From the NCBI RefSeq assembly GCF_900112845.1, contig NZ_FONG01000001.1, positions 645,957 through 709,956 of the forward strand: a stretch of DNA of 64,000 bases, given 5' to 3'. The position numbers and the translations under genes are program-made. This document shows, piece by piece, positions 15,584 to 23,984 of the stretch; the first letter of the stretch is position 1, and each line of letters starts with the position of its first letter. The DNA is from Actinacidiphila alni (lineage in GTDB: Bacteria > Actinomycetota > Actinomycetes > Streptomycetales > Streptomycetaceae). A model generated the notes under the pieces. The model made no database searches and had not been told where the DNA came from. It saw nothing but the letters and a program-made list of their open reading frames with translations.

Positions 15584-16744
15584 ATGCCGACCACCGGGCA
15601 GAACGCCCCGATCGACGTACCCCGCGGTCTCAAGGGCGTGATCGTCACCGACACATCCATCGGCGACGTCCGCGGGACCGAGGGCTTCTACCACTACCGG
15701 GAGTTCTCGGCCGTGGAACTGGCCGACAGCCGCGGCTTCGAGGACGTCTGGCACCTGATGTTCCACGGGACGCTTCCCGACGCCGCCGAACGCGCCGCGT
15801 TCACCGCGCGCACCGCCGCCCTTCGGCACCTGCCCGCCGACGTGGCCGACGCCCTCCCGGTGATCGCGCGCGGCAGCGTCCTGTCCGGGCCGCTCGCCGG
15901 GCTGCGGACCGCGCTGTCGCTGACCGGCGCCTCGGCCGGCTTCCGGCCGCTGTACGACATCGCGCCCGACCGGCGCCGCGCCGACGCGCTGGCCGCCTGC
16001 GCCGTCGTACCGACCCTGCTCACCGCGCTGTACCGGCTCGGCCAGGGCCTCGCGCCGATCGAACCGCGCGACGACCTGCCCTATGCGGCGAATTACCTCT
16101 ACATGCTGACCGGCGAGGAGCCCGACCCGGTGCGGGCCCGCGCGATCGAGCGCTATCTGATCTCGACCGTCGACCACGGCTTCAACGCGTCCACCTTCAC
16201 CGCCCGCGTCATCGCCTCCACCGGCGCGGACCTGGCCGCCTGCCTGGTCGGCGCGATCGGCGCGCTGTCCGGGCCGCTGCACGGCGGCGCCCCCAGCCGC
16301 GCGCTCGACACGCTCGACGCCATCGGCAGCCCCGACCGGATCGACGGCTGGCTGCGCGAGCACATCGAGGCGGGCGACCGGATCATGGGCTTCGGCCACC
16401 CCGTCTACCGCACCGAGGACCCGCGCTCGCGGATGCTCAAGGGCATCGCACGCGGCTTCGGCGGCGATCTGGTGGACTTCGCCGTGCAGGTGGAGGCGCG
16501 CGCCGAGGCGCTGCTCGCGGAGCTGAAGCCCGGCCGCGAACTGCACATCAATGTCGAGTTCTACGCCGGTGTCGTGATGGAGCTGTGCGGGCTGCCGCGC
16601 GAGATGTTCACGCCCACCTTCGCCGCCGCCCGCGTCGTCGGCTGGAGCGCCAACATCCTGGAGCAGGCCGAGGACAGCAAGATCATCCGGCCGTCCGCGC
16701 GCTATGTCGGCCCGCCGCCGCCCCGGCCGGTGGCCGCCGCCTGA
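15584..16744 (+). CDS. Citrate synthase (citrate synthase 2 type)
   Basis: A 386-aa citrate synthase. Start ATG 15584 follows a strong AGGAGG (15571-15576). Visible catalytic elements are GPLHGGAPSRA (first active-site His), GFGHPVYRTEDPR (the family signature with the second His) and, in place of the usual NVDFYSG, NVEFYAG with Glu where the catalytic Asp normally sits. That substitution may be typical of this clade. It could also use propionyl-CoA (methylcitrate synthase), but no prpB/prpD neighbours are present. It diverges from the HTH-citrate synthase and shares the palindromic promoter region with it. It acts in the cytoplasm at entry to the TCA cycle. Confidence 0.92.
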   Translation: MPTTGQNAPIDVPRGLKGVIVTDTSIGDVRGTEGFYHYREFSAVELADSRGFEDVWHLMFHGTLPDAAERAAFTARTAALRHLPADVADALPVIARGSVLSGPLAGLRTALSLTGASAGFRPLYDIAPDRRRADALAACAVVPTLLTALYRLGQGLAPIEPRDDLPYAANYLYMLTGEEPDPVRARAIERYLISTVDHGFNASTFTARVIASTGADLAACLVGAIGALSGPLHGGAPSRALDTLDAIGSPDRIDGWLREHIEAGDRIMGFGHPVYRTEDPRSRMLKGIARGFGGDLVDFAVQVEARAEALLAELKPGRELHINVEFYAGVVMELCGLPREMFTPTFAAARVVGWSANILEQAEDSKIIRPSARYVGPPPPRPVAAA

Positions 16745-16820
16745 CCGGAGGGGGCGTGGGAGGGGGCCCGGCCCAGAGCGAACCGGGGGAGGGGTGTGCC
16801 GGGGGGAGGGGTGTGTCGCA

Positions 16821-16840
16821 TACCGACCAGTCGGTAATAT
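16821..16840. promoter_or_regulatory. TetR-type operator overlapping a -10 box
   Basis: TACCGAC-CA-GTCGGTA (16821-16836) is a perfect palindrome of the kind bound by TetR-family repressors; TAATAT (16835-16840) overlaps its right arm as a likely -10. It lies 41 nt before the oxidoreductase start. No TetR gene is present in the window. Confidence 0.7.
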
Positions 16841-16880
16841 CTGCTCGGTCAGGATGTCACCACCACCCCGAGGAGTCGAC

Positions 16881-17834
16881 GTGCGCGCGATCCAGATCAC
16901 CGAATTCGGCGGCCCCGAGGTGCTGCGCGAGACGGAACTGCCCGACCCCGTCGCGGGCCCGGGGCAGCTCCTGGTGGACGTGGACGCCGCCGGCGTCAAC
17001 TACGCCGACACCCACACCGTCGAGGACTCCTACCTCGCCCGCTCCGTGCTCCCGCTGGTCCCCGGCGCCGAGGTGGTCGGCCGCACCGCCGACGGCCGCC
17101 GCGTCGTCGCCCTGACCGACCACGGCGGATACGCCCAGAAGGCCGTCGTCGAGGAACACCTCGCCCACGACGTGCCCGACGGCGTCACCGACGGTCAGGC
17201 GCTCGCGCTCGTCGTCCAGGGCCTCACCGCCTGGCACCTGCTGCGCACCTCGGGCCGGCTCGCCGAGGGCGAGAGCGTCGTGGTGCACGCGGCGGCCGGC
17301 GGCACCGGCTCGCTCGCCGTGCAGCTCGCCAAGGCGTTCGGCGCCGGCCGGGTCATCGCCACCGCGTCCTCCAAGGACAAGCGCGACCTCGCGCTGGAAC
17401 TCGGCGCGGACATCGCCGTGGACGCGGACCCGGAGGGTCTGAAGGACCGTCTGATCGAGGCCAACGGCGGCAAGAAGGTCGACATCGTGCTGGAGATGAC
17501 CGGCGGCCCGGTCTTCGACGCCTCGCTCGCCGCGCTCGCGCCGTTCGGCCGTCTCGTCACCTACGGCATGGCCTCCAGGACGCCCCCGACACCGGTGCAG
17601 GCCGCGCAGCTCATGGGCCGCTCCCGGGCCGTCGTCGGCTTCTGGCTGATGCACTGCCTGGGCCGCCCGGGGATGTACCGCGAGCCGATGGCGGAGATCC
17701 TGGCGATGACCGCGGCGGGCCGCCTCGTCCCGCGGGTCGGCGGCGTCTATCCGCTGTCCGAGGCCGCCAGGGCCCACCAGGACCTGCGGTCCCGGCAAAC
17801 CTTCGGCAAATTGGTGCTCGATGTACGGGCCTGA
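16881..17834 (+). CDS. Quinone oxidoreductase-like MDR protein
   Basis: Zinc-independent medium-chain dehydrogenase/reductase of 317 aa, NADPH:quinone reductase type. GTG 16881 follows AGGAG (16871-16875). The N-terminal GroES-like part has QITEFGGPEVL and GVNYADTH; the nucleotide-binding part has VVHAAAGGTGSLAVQLAK (an AxxGGxG variant). Zinc-ligand cysteines are lacking. These cytoplasmic enzymes reduce quinones or alpha,beta-unsaturated carbonyls. A TetR-type palindrome overlapping the promoter predicts induction by a small electrophile or drug. The next gene, htpX, is separated by 107 bp with its own promoter candidate. Confidence 0.88.
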   Translation: MRAIQITEFGGPEVLRETELPDPVAGPGQLLVDVDAAGVNYADTHTVEDSYLARSVLPLVPGAEVVGRTADGRRVVALTDHGGYAQKAVVEEHLAHDVPDGVTDGQALALVVQGLTAWHLLRTSGRLAEGESVVVHAAAGGTGSLAVQLAKAFGAGRVIATASSKDKRDLALELGADIAVDADPEGLKDRLIEANGGKKVDIVLEMTGGPVFDASLAALAPFGRLVTYGMASRTPPTPVQAAQLMGRSRAVVGFWLMHCLGRPGMYREPMAEILAMTAAGRLVPRVGGVYPLSEAARAHQDLRSRQTFGKLVLDVRA

Positions 17835-17836
17835 GC

Positions 17837-17863
17837 GGAACCGACGGGCTCGTCGTAGTCGTT
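17837..17863 (+). promoter_or_regulatory. ECF-type (SigR-like) promoter candidate for htpX
   Basis: GGAAC (17837-17841), 19 nt, GTT (17861-17863). The spacing fits SigR promoters (N18-19), but the fifth -35 base is C, not T; it also fits a generic ECF pattern GGAAC-N17-CGTT. It lies directly after the stop codon of the oxidoreductase gene. Confidence 0.4.
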
Positions 17864-17941
17864 GAACCGGGTGCACACTCGACATCGAGGCACGACGGAC
17901 CGTCTCCAGCGGTCCGCGCCCCGTACGTCTCGGGAGGGGCC

Positions 17942-18847
17942 ATGGACCGCAACTGTTTCGCCGACGACCGGGGGCTGACCACCCGCATGGTGGTCACGAT
18001 GTTCCTGATCGGTCTGCTCTACGTCGTCTTCGTGGGCGCCCTGCTGGCCCTGCTGCGCGGATCCTGGCCGCTGATCCTGGTGATCGCGGGCATCCTCTTC
18101 GTCGCGCAGTTCTGGTTCAGCGACCGCATCGCCGCCTTCAGCATGGGCGCCAAGGAAGTCACCCCGGAACAGGCGCCGGAGCTGCACGGCGTCGTGGACC
18201 GAATCTGCGCGCTCGCCGACATGCCCAAGCCCCGTGTCGCCATCGCCGACTCCGACGTGCCCAACGCCTTCGCCACCGGCTGCAATCAGAAGAACACCAC
18301 GGTGTGCGCCACCACCGGACTGCTGCGCCGCCTGGAGCCCGACGAGCTGGAGGGCGTCATCGCCCACGAGCTGTCCCATGTGGCGCACAAGGACGTGGCG
18401 GTCATGACGATCGCGTCCTTCCTCGGCATCCTCGCCGGCGTCATCACCCGGATCGGGCTCTACGGCGGCTTCCGCCGGGTGCGCGGTCCCGGCACCGCCG
18501 TCATAGCGATCGCGATCCCGCTGGTCAGCGCCGTCGTCTACGCCATCAGCTTCCTGCTCACCCGGATGCTGTCGCGCTACCGCGAGCTGTCCGCCGACCG
18601 CAGCGCCGCGCTGCTCACCGGCCGCCCCTCGGCGCTGGCCTCGGCACTCACCAAGGTCACCGGTCAGCTCGCCGCGATCCCGACCAAGGACCTGCGCAAG
18701 GCCGAGCCGTTCAACGCGTTCTACTTCGCGCCCGCGCTCACCTCCGGCGCCGGCTCCCGCTTCTCCCGGCTGCTGTCCACCCACCCCACCCTGGACGCGC
18801 GGCTGGAGCAGCTCGGCCGGATCACCCGTGAACTGGACCGCCACTGA
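17942..18847 (+). CDS. htpX: Membrane zinc metalloprotease HtpX
   Basis: M48-family integral membrane protease of 301 aa that degrades misfolded or damaged membrane proteins. Two N-terminal membrane segments (about 17-55) precede the zinc motif HELSH (H142, E143, H146); two more segments (about 155-210) lead to RELSADRSA, which supplies the third ligand Glu. The C-terminal part is soluble and faces the cytoplasm. The stop codon overlaps the start of pspAB (TGATG), so the two are translationally coupled. The pairing with PspAB, and the ECF-like promoter upstream, point to envelope-stress proteostasis. Length is typical of actinobacterial HtpX. Confidence 0.93.
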   Translation: MDRNCFADDRGLTTRMVVTMFLIGLLYVVFVGALLALLRGSWPLILVIAGILFVAQFWFSDRIAAFSMGAKEVTPEQAPELHGVVDRICALADMPKPRVAIADSDVPNAFATGCNQKNTTVCATTGLLRRLEPDELEGVIAHELSHVAHKDVAVMTIASFLGILAGVITRIGLYGGFRRVRGPGTAVIAIAIPLVSAVVYAISFLLTRMLSRYRELSADRSAALLTGRPSALASALTKVTGQLAAIPTKDLRKAEPFNAFYFAPALTSGAGSRFSRLLSTHPTLDARLEQLGRITRELDRH

Positions 18848-19398
18848 TGGGACTGCTGGACGTCCTCCTCGGCCGGAGCAAGCCGGTCAGGCCCGATCTC
18901 GACCAGCTCTTCGGCCTCAGCTCGGCGGCCATCACCCTCGAAGCGGCGAGCGAGCTGCGGCCCACCGGTCTCGGCTCGGTCTGCTTCGCGGCCGTCGAGG
19001 GCGGCGCCTTCGCCGAGATCCAGCAGGATCTGCGGGCCCTGGTCGGCGCCGAGGCCAGCCAGGACTCCTACGGCTACACCTGGCTGCTCGCCCGCCGCGA
19101 ACCGACGGAGATCATCGATCTCGTCACCGATCTGCACGCCGTCAACTCCGCCTTGGAGGAACGCGGCTTCGGCCCGCAGTTGCTCTGTTCGCTGCTCGGC
19201 TTCAAGGACGCCGCGGGCCACTCGCTCGCGCTCGTCTACCTCTACAAGCGCGGCTCCTTCTACCCCTTCGCGCCGCTGCCCGGCGAGAAGCGGGACAACG
19301 CGCTGGAGCTCCAGGTCAAGGCCCTGGTCGCCAACGACCTGCGGGTGGAGAACGACCTGTCGCGCTGGTTCCCGGTGTGGGGCGCGCCGGGCCTGTGA
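18847..19398 (+). CDS. pspAB: PspA-associated protein PspAB
   Basis: A 183-aa cytoplasmic protein beginning MGLLDVLLGRSKPV, with the conserved N-terminal and central blocks of the actinobacterial PspA-associated family PspAB. No enzyme motif is seen. The phage-shock system maintains membrane integrity; PspAB genes are usually found beside htpX, as here, while pspA itself lies elsewhere. Start ATG 18847 overlaps the htpX stop codon. The precise biochemical role is unknown. Assignment rests on remembered family sequence plus the htpX neighbour. Confidence 0.82.
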   Translation: MGLLDVLLGRSKPVRPDLDQLFGLSSAAITLEAASELRPTGLGSVCFAAVEGGAFAEIQQDLRALVGAEASQDSYGYTWLLARREPTEIIDLVTDLHAVNSALEERGFGPQLLCSLLGFKDAAGHSLALVYLYKRGSFYPFAPLPGEKRDNALELQVKALVANDLRVENDLSRWFPVWGAPGL

Positions 19399-19484
19399 CC
19401 CGCCGCCGCATCCCGCCGTCGCCGTCCTAGGCTGATCCCCGGATCCCCCGATTCCTGCCGAACCACCAGGAAAGGTGCACACGT

Positions 19485-19925
19485 ATGACGTCCTACGATC
19501 CCGCCAAGGTGAAGGTCAGCCCCGAGCAGTGGGTGGCCGACCAGGCCCGCCTCTACGAGGAGTCCGACGGCACCGAAGGCACCGACCTCAACGGCTCGCC
19601 CTGCCTGCTCCTGGACTACCAGGGCCGGCGCAGCGGCGACTGGCTGCGCACCGTGCTCATCTACGGCCGGGACGGCGACGACTATCTGATCGTCGCCTCG
19701 AAGGGCGGCGCCCCCGAGCACCCCCTGTGGTACCTCAGCCTCCAGGCCAACCCCGAGGTCCACGTCCGCGTCCTCGGTGAGCGCTTCACCGCCCGCGCCG
19801 AGACGCTGTCGGCGCAGGACAAGGCCCGCGTATGGCCCCATCTGCTCGATGTCTACGCGCCCTACGCCGACTATCAGAAGAAGACCGACCGCGAGATCCC
19901 GGTGGTCCGCCTCAGCCGGGTCTGA
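19485..19925 (+). CDS. Ddn-like F420-dependent nitroreductase family protein
   Basis: A 146-aa split-barrel protein of the deazaflavin (F420)-dependent nitroreductase/quinone reductase family (formerly DUF385). Typical segments are CLLLDYQGRRSGDWLRTVLIY, KGGAPEHPLWYLSLQANPEV and the C-terminal YADYQKKTDREIPVVRL. Homologues such as mycobacterial Ddn reduce quinones or nitro compounds with F420H2. A -10-like TAGGCT lies at 19428-19433. The gene is monocistronic and followed by a strong terminator. The physiological substrate is unknown. Confidence 0.88.
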   Translation: MTSYDPAKVKVSPEQWVADQARLYEESDGTEGTDLNGSPCLLLDYQGRRSGDWLRTVLIYGRDGDDYLIVASKGGAPEHPLWYLSLQANPEVHVRVLGERFTARAETLSAQDKARVWPHLLDVYAPYADYQKKTDREIPVVRLSRV

Positions 19926-19940
19926 CCGCAAGGCACGACG

Positions 19941-19976
19941 CGTAAGGGGCGACCACCCAGGTGGTCGCCCCTTACG
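19941..19976. terminator. Strong bidirectional terminator hairpin
   Basis: A 16-bp perfect stem, CGTAAGGGGCGACCAC (19941-19956) with GTGGTCGCCCCTTACG (19961-19976), and a 4-nt loop. It lies between the convergent nitroreductase-like and MFS genes and should stop both transcripts. Confidence 0.88.
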
Positions 19977-19996
19977 CATGTGCCGCTCACCGCCGG

Positions 19997-21448
19997 TCAG
20001 TGCGCGGACCTCGTGCGCCGCAAGCCGATCGTCAGCGCCGCGAGGGCCAGTTCGAGGCCGAGCAGGAACGCCAGCCCCAGACCGAAGGCGTGCGGGTAAC
20101 CTCCGTGCGCCCCGTCGCCGACCGCGCCGTAGAAGATGATGCCGATCACGGCGATGCCGAGCGCGCCGCTGATCTGCTGGATGGTGGCGACCACCCCGGA
20201 GGCCGAACCGACAAGACCGGCAGGGACGGTGGCCAGCGCGTCATGGGTGAGCGGGGCGATGACCATGCCCATCCCGACGCCGTCCACGACGAGTCCGGGG
20301 ACCAGCTCCCACAGGCTGCCCGTGCTGCCCGAGCGGTGCGCCGCCGCCCACAGCAGTCCGAGACCCGCGGCCATCGTCAGCGCTCCGGCCGGGACCGTAC
20401 GGCTGCCGAGCCGGGCGGCCAGCCGGTGCGCGGTGGTGGAGGTCAGCAGATAGCCGCCGCCGATCGCCAGGAACACCGTCCCGGAGTGCAGCGCGTCCAG
20501 GCCGCGGCCCGCCTGCAGATACAGCGCGAGGATCAGGAAGAACGAGCCCTGCCCCGACCAGAAGAGGAACTGCGCGAGCGCGCCGGGCCCGAAGCCGCGC
20601 TGCCGGAACAGCTCCATGTTCAGCACCGGGTCCCCGCCGCGCCGGCCGAGCCGGTCCTGGTGCCGGAAGAAGACGGTGAACACGGCGGCGGACGCGGCCA
20701 GGCACAGCCAGGTCCACAGTGGCCAGCCCGCCGTGCGCCCCTGGATCAGCGGCAGCACCAGCGCGACGACCGCCGCCGTGGACAGCACCACACCGACGAG
20801 GTCGAGCCGGGGCCTGCGCGGCGCCCGGGACTCGGCCAGCGCCCGCGGCACCAGGGCCAGTGCCAGCAGGCCGACCGGCAGATTGATCAGGAAGCACGCG
20901 CGCCAGCCGAGCCCGAACACGTCGGCCTTGATCAGCAGCCCGCCGATCAGCTGCCCGAACACCGCACCGATCCCCATCGTCAGCCCGTACATGCTGAAGG
21001 CACGGGCCTGCGCCTTCCCCGCGTACGCGGTCTGCAGGATCGACAGCACCTGCGGGCTCATCAGCGCCGCCGACAGACCCTGGAGGACCCGCGCCGCGAC
21101 CAGCGAACCGGAGGTCGGCGCCAGACCGCAGGCCGCCGAGGTGACGGTGAACAGGGCGAGGCCGACCGCGAACATCCGGCGGCGGCCGAAGATGTCGCCG
21201 AGCCGTCCGGCGGTGATCAGACCGGTGGCGACCGCGAGCCCGAAGCCGGCGACCACCCACTGGATCGCGGCGGTGCTCGCGTCGAGATCGCTCTGCACGG
21301 CGGGGATCGCCACATTGACGATGAAGATGTCGAGCGAGGTCATGAAAGTCGCGGCCAGCAGGACGAGCAGGCCCAGGCCGGACCGTTCGGCGGCCGGCGG
21401 GCCGCCCCGGCGCGCGGGCGGGGTGACGGTGGTGGTGGCCGAGGCCAT
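19997..21448 (-). CDS. MFS drug transporter, DHA2 (EmrB/QacA) family
   Basis: A 483-aa proton-driven exporter with about 14 hydrophobic segments. DHA2 landmarks include DIFIVNVAIPAVQSDL in the first helix, GRLGDIFGRRRMF (motif A), ARVLQGLSAALMSPQ (motif C region) and GWRACFLINLPVG. It probably expels a hydrophobic drug or metabolite. Start ATG 21448 has a GGAG-type ribosome binding site. A SnoaL-like gene ends 87 bp upstream on the same strand, so the two may be co-transcribed. No regulator gene is adjacent. Substrate cannot be predicted. Confidence 0.92.
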   Translation of the reverse strand: MASATTTVTPPARRGGPPAAERSGLGLLVLLAATFMTSLDIFIVNVAIPAVQSDLDASTAAIQWVVAGFGLAVATGLITAGRLGDIFGRRRMFAVGLALFTVTSAACGLAPTSGSLVAARVLQGLSAALMSPQVLSILQTAYAGKAQARAFSMYGLTMGIGAVFGQLIGGLLIKADVFGLGWRACFLINLPVGLLALALVPRALAESRAPRRPRLDLVGVVLSTAAVVALVLPLIQGRTAGWPLWTWLCLAASAAVFTVFFRHQDRLGRRGGDPVLNMELFRQRGFGPGALAQFLFWSGQGSFFLILALYLQAGRGLDALHSGTVFLAIGGGYLLTSTTAHRLAARLGSRTVPAGALTMAAGLGLLWAAAHRSGSTGSLWELVPGLVVDGVGMGMVIAPLTHDALATVPAGLVGSASGVVATIQQISGALGIAVIGIIFYGAVGDGAHGGYPHAFGLGLAFLLGLELALAALTIGLRRTRSAH

Positions 21449-21535
21449 GGCGGAACTCCTGTCGCGGTGAAGGGGAGTGAGCGGCGGGCACGGGGGGAGG
21501 GGCGGTTCCCGGCGGACACCGCCCCTCCGGTCGGC

Positions 21536-21901
21536 TCAGGCGCCGGCCGGGACCTTGTCGAGGAAGCCCTGGACGCTGTGCACGAGGCCGTCGTCACCGA
21601 TCTCGACCACGTCGAAGCCGATCACCGCCGACTCGCCGCCTGCCGGCCCCAACTCCCAGGTGAAACGGGCCAGGTGGTGGTGCGTGTCGACGGCGCCGAG
21701 CGTGAGGACGAAGCCGGGGAACTGCTCCTGGACCGCGGCCACCACCGCGTCGAAGGCGGCGCGGCCCGTGACGTCGGCCAGCGGATCGGTGTAGCGGGCG
21801 TCGGCGGCGAGGATCTCGTCGACCAGAAGGCGCCGGGCGGCCGGGTCGGTCTCGTTCCAGACGGCGATGTAGCGCTGGACCAGGTGCTGGTTGTCACTCA
21901 T
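21536..21901 (-). CDS. SnoaL-like (NTF2-fold) protein
   Basis: A 121-aa small alpha+beta-barrel protein: SDNQHLVQRYIAVWNETDPAARRLLVDEILAAD is the typical opening helix pair, ending GLVHSVQGFLDKVPAGA. ATG 21901 follows GGGAG and fits the family better than an upstream in-frame start at 21958. Such proteins may be small-molecule cyclases, isomerases or binding proteins; the polyketide-cyclase residues are not evident, so no reaction is assigned. It is upstream of and co-directional with the MFS exporter, suggesting a shared detoxification role. Confidence 0.82.
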   Translation of the reverse strand: MSDNQHLVQRYIAVWNETDPAARRLLVDEILAADARYTDPLADVTGRAAFDAVVAAVQEQFPGFVLTLGAVDTHHHLARFTWELGPAGGESAVIGFDVVEIGDDGLVHSVQGFLDKVPAGA

Positions 21902-22118
21902 GACTGATGTCTCCCTGCGTTGTGCGGCGTCGGATCGCGCCGTGTTCTCGCAGGTCAAGACGGTACGGACGGGCTCGCGTCGGCGAATCAGTCATCGTTG
22001 GGTACTTCGGCGGCCGGTGACCGGTCATGACCGCCGGGGCCGCGCCCTCGTATGGGTCACGCGGACGCCCAGCGCCCCGGGGAGCGGCCCGCCCGGCGGG
22101 CCGCCACGGAGGCGGAGA

Positions 22119-23741
22119 TCAGCGCGCCGCGTCCAGCCGGACCTTCAGCGCGTCCAGGGTGTCGGCGATGCGCGGCGAACCGCACAGCCGGGACAGCCGC
22201 GCCGCCTCGCGGCCGAGCGACCGCGCGCCCTCCAGATCGCCGGTCAGGGCGCGGGCGGTCGCGGCGCGCGCGGAGTACAGGCAGCGGTCGCGGACGTACG
22301 AGGCGTCCTGCATGGCCAGCGCCTGTTCCAGCAGCGGCCTGGCCTCGTGCGCGTGCCCGAGGTCGAGCAGCGACTGGCCGCTCTGCGCGGCCAGTTCCAC
22401 GGTGTCGAACCAGTAGAGCCAGGACGGCCCCGACTCCCGCTCCGCCAGGTCCAGTTGGCGTTCCGCCTCGGCGACCGCGCGCCGCGAGGGACCGTCGGCG
22501 CCGACCGCGGCGTGCGCCCGGCTGAGCCTGCTGGCGGCCAGCGCGCGCACCGCCGGGGGAGCGCCGCCGGCCGCCCGTACCCCCGCCTCTGCCGCGGCCA
22601 CCGCGTCCCGCGGCCGGCCCGCGATCACCGCGTGCAGCGCGAGGCCGCCCCACAGCGCCACCGCGAGCGAGCGGTCGCCCGCGCTGTGCGCGAGCCGCAG
22701 CCCGGTCAGATAGTGCCGCTGCGCGGCGCCGTGCCGGCCGGTGTCGGTGGCCGCCCAGCCGCCGAGCTGCGCCAGATCGGCGGCGACCCGCAACAGCCGT
22801 CCCTCGTGCGCCCGTTCGTGCTGGCCGCGGTGCAACAGGCCGCGCACCATCCGCAGATCGGCCTCCACGCGATGCCGTACGGACGCGCCGCCGAGCCGGT
22901 CGTCGAGCTTGCGCAGCCCCAGCACCCCGGCCTCGAGCCACTCGATCACGGGCCGGTCCACCACGGCCGCCGCCAGGGTGGCGTCGACAGCGTTGTCGGG
23001 AAGCGCCGTCGCGGCGGTCGCCTGCCGCGGTACGCGTTCCGGCCGGGGGGCGGGTATCGCCTCGTCGTCCCAGTGCCCGGCCACAGCGGCCGACGCCGTA
23101 CCGCGGTCCGTGCCCTTGCCCGTACGCCGGGCCGCCTTCGCCGGATCGGTGACCGCCTGGCCGCCGGGATGCGCGCCGGCCGGGTGCACGGCCGTGCCCG
23201 TAGTCCCGCCCGCGCTCGTCGGCCGGCCCGGGCCGGGGCCCGTGTCCGCGCTCGGGCCCGCGGAACCGGCCGCCGTGCCTTCCGCGCCTGCCGCGTCCCA
23301 GTCCGCGATGGCGTCGAGCAGCGCCTGCTCGTCCGCGATGGGGTAACCACGAGGGTCGCCCGTGCCGTTGTCCAGCAGCGCGGTCAGCGCGGTGAGGCTG
23401 CCCTCGGTGGTCCACGGCAGCCCGTCCGGCATGCCGCCGTGCGCGGGGAGCCAGCGCGGCCAGGGCCGCAACTCCAGTTCCCTGGCCGGGATTCCGAGCG
23501 CGCGGGCCAGCGCGCGCTGGCTGTCCGCCTCCGGCACGACACCCCAGTGCTCCCAGCGCCAGACCTTCTCCCGGCGGGCCGCCATCGGCACTCCGAGGAT
23601 CCGCGCGTTGTCGGCTATGACCCGGGCCAGGTCCTGGTAGCTCCAGCCGTGTCTTCGCCGTACATACGCCAGCGGGTGAGTGGAGGCGGCAGCACTCTGC
23701 CGTTCCTCCGCGTCCGCACCGCTCACGCTCCCGCCGTCCAT
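22119..23741 (-). CDS. HTH plus TPR-like regulatory protein
   Basis: A 540-aa cytoplasmic protein. The N-terminal part (about 20-85) contains a helix-turn-helix-like segment (HPLAYVRRRHGWSYQDLARVI, then REKVWRWEHWGVVPEADSQRALARALGI), a combination typical of Streptomyces HTH regulators. A Gly/Pro/Thr-rich linker of about 100 residues leads to a C-terminal array of helical repeats (about 270-540) of TPR type. It resembles the NsdA-like class of differentiation regulators, but I am not certain of orthology. ATG 23741 (AGGTGA upstream) is preferred over an in-frame start at 23873. It is divergent from the helical-repeat protein at 23985. Confidence 0.75.
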   Translation of the reverse strand: MDGGSVSGADAEERQSAAASTHPLAYVRRRHGWSYQDLARVIADNARILGVPMAARREKVWRWEHWGVVPEADSQRALARALGIPARELELRPWPRWLPAHGGMPDGLPWTTEGSLTALTALLDNGTGDPRGYPIADEQALLDAIADWDAAGAEGTAAGSAGPSADTGPGPGRPTSAGGTTGTAVHPAGAHPGGQAVTDPAKAARRTGKGTDRGTASAAVAGHWDDEAIPAPRPERVPRQATAATALPDNAVDATLAAAVVDRPVIEWLEAGVLGLRKLDDRLGGASVRHRVEADLRMVRGLLHRGQHERAHEGRLLRVAADLAQLGGWAATDTGRHGAAQRHYLTGLRLAHSAGDRSLAVALWGGLALHAVIAGRPRDAVAAAEAGVRAAGGAPPAVRALAASRLSRAHAAVGADGPSRRAVAEAERQLDLAERESGPSWLYWFDTVELAAQSGQSLLDLGHAHEARPLLEQALAMQDASYVRDRCLYSARAATARALTGDLEGARSLGREAARLSRLCGSPRIADTLDALKVRLDAAR

Positions 23742-23941
23742 GTCACCTGGTCCCCTGGTCCCCGCCGCGCGACGCCGCAACACCTTGATCGGCCTGACGA
23801 ATATCAGGAGTACGGCCGCCCGCGCAGCCGAACCCCCGCATCCTTCCCGTTCCGTGTCCCAAACCCCCGCCACCCTACGGGACTACAACGAGACAACAGG
23901 CCCGGCCTTGATGCCACCCCGTGCCGACCGATTGGCTGTGC

Positions 23942-23958
23942 GTGATCACATGACGTCA
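23942..23958. promoter_or_regulatory. Paired palindromes GTGATCAC and TGACGTCA
   Basis: GTGATCAC (23942-23949) and TGACGTCA (23951-23958) lie 27 nt before the gene at 23985 in the divergent gap with the HTH-TPR gene. The GTGA/TCAC arms are reminiscent of BldD-type sites, but spacing does not match well. Possible operator; weak evidence. Confidence 0.35.
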
Positions 23959-23984
23959 CGCGCGCCGTGGAGGGCTACCCGCGG

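Noticed and set aside
15542..16999. Long reverse-strand open frame (485 codons) opposite the citrate synthase gene
   Set aside because: It is an antisense shadow: composition is R/G/A/V-rich without domain sense, while the forward frame is a complete citrate synthase with active-site motifs.
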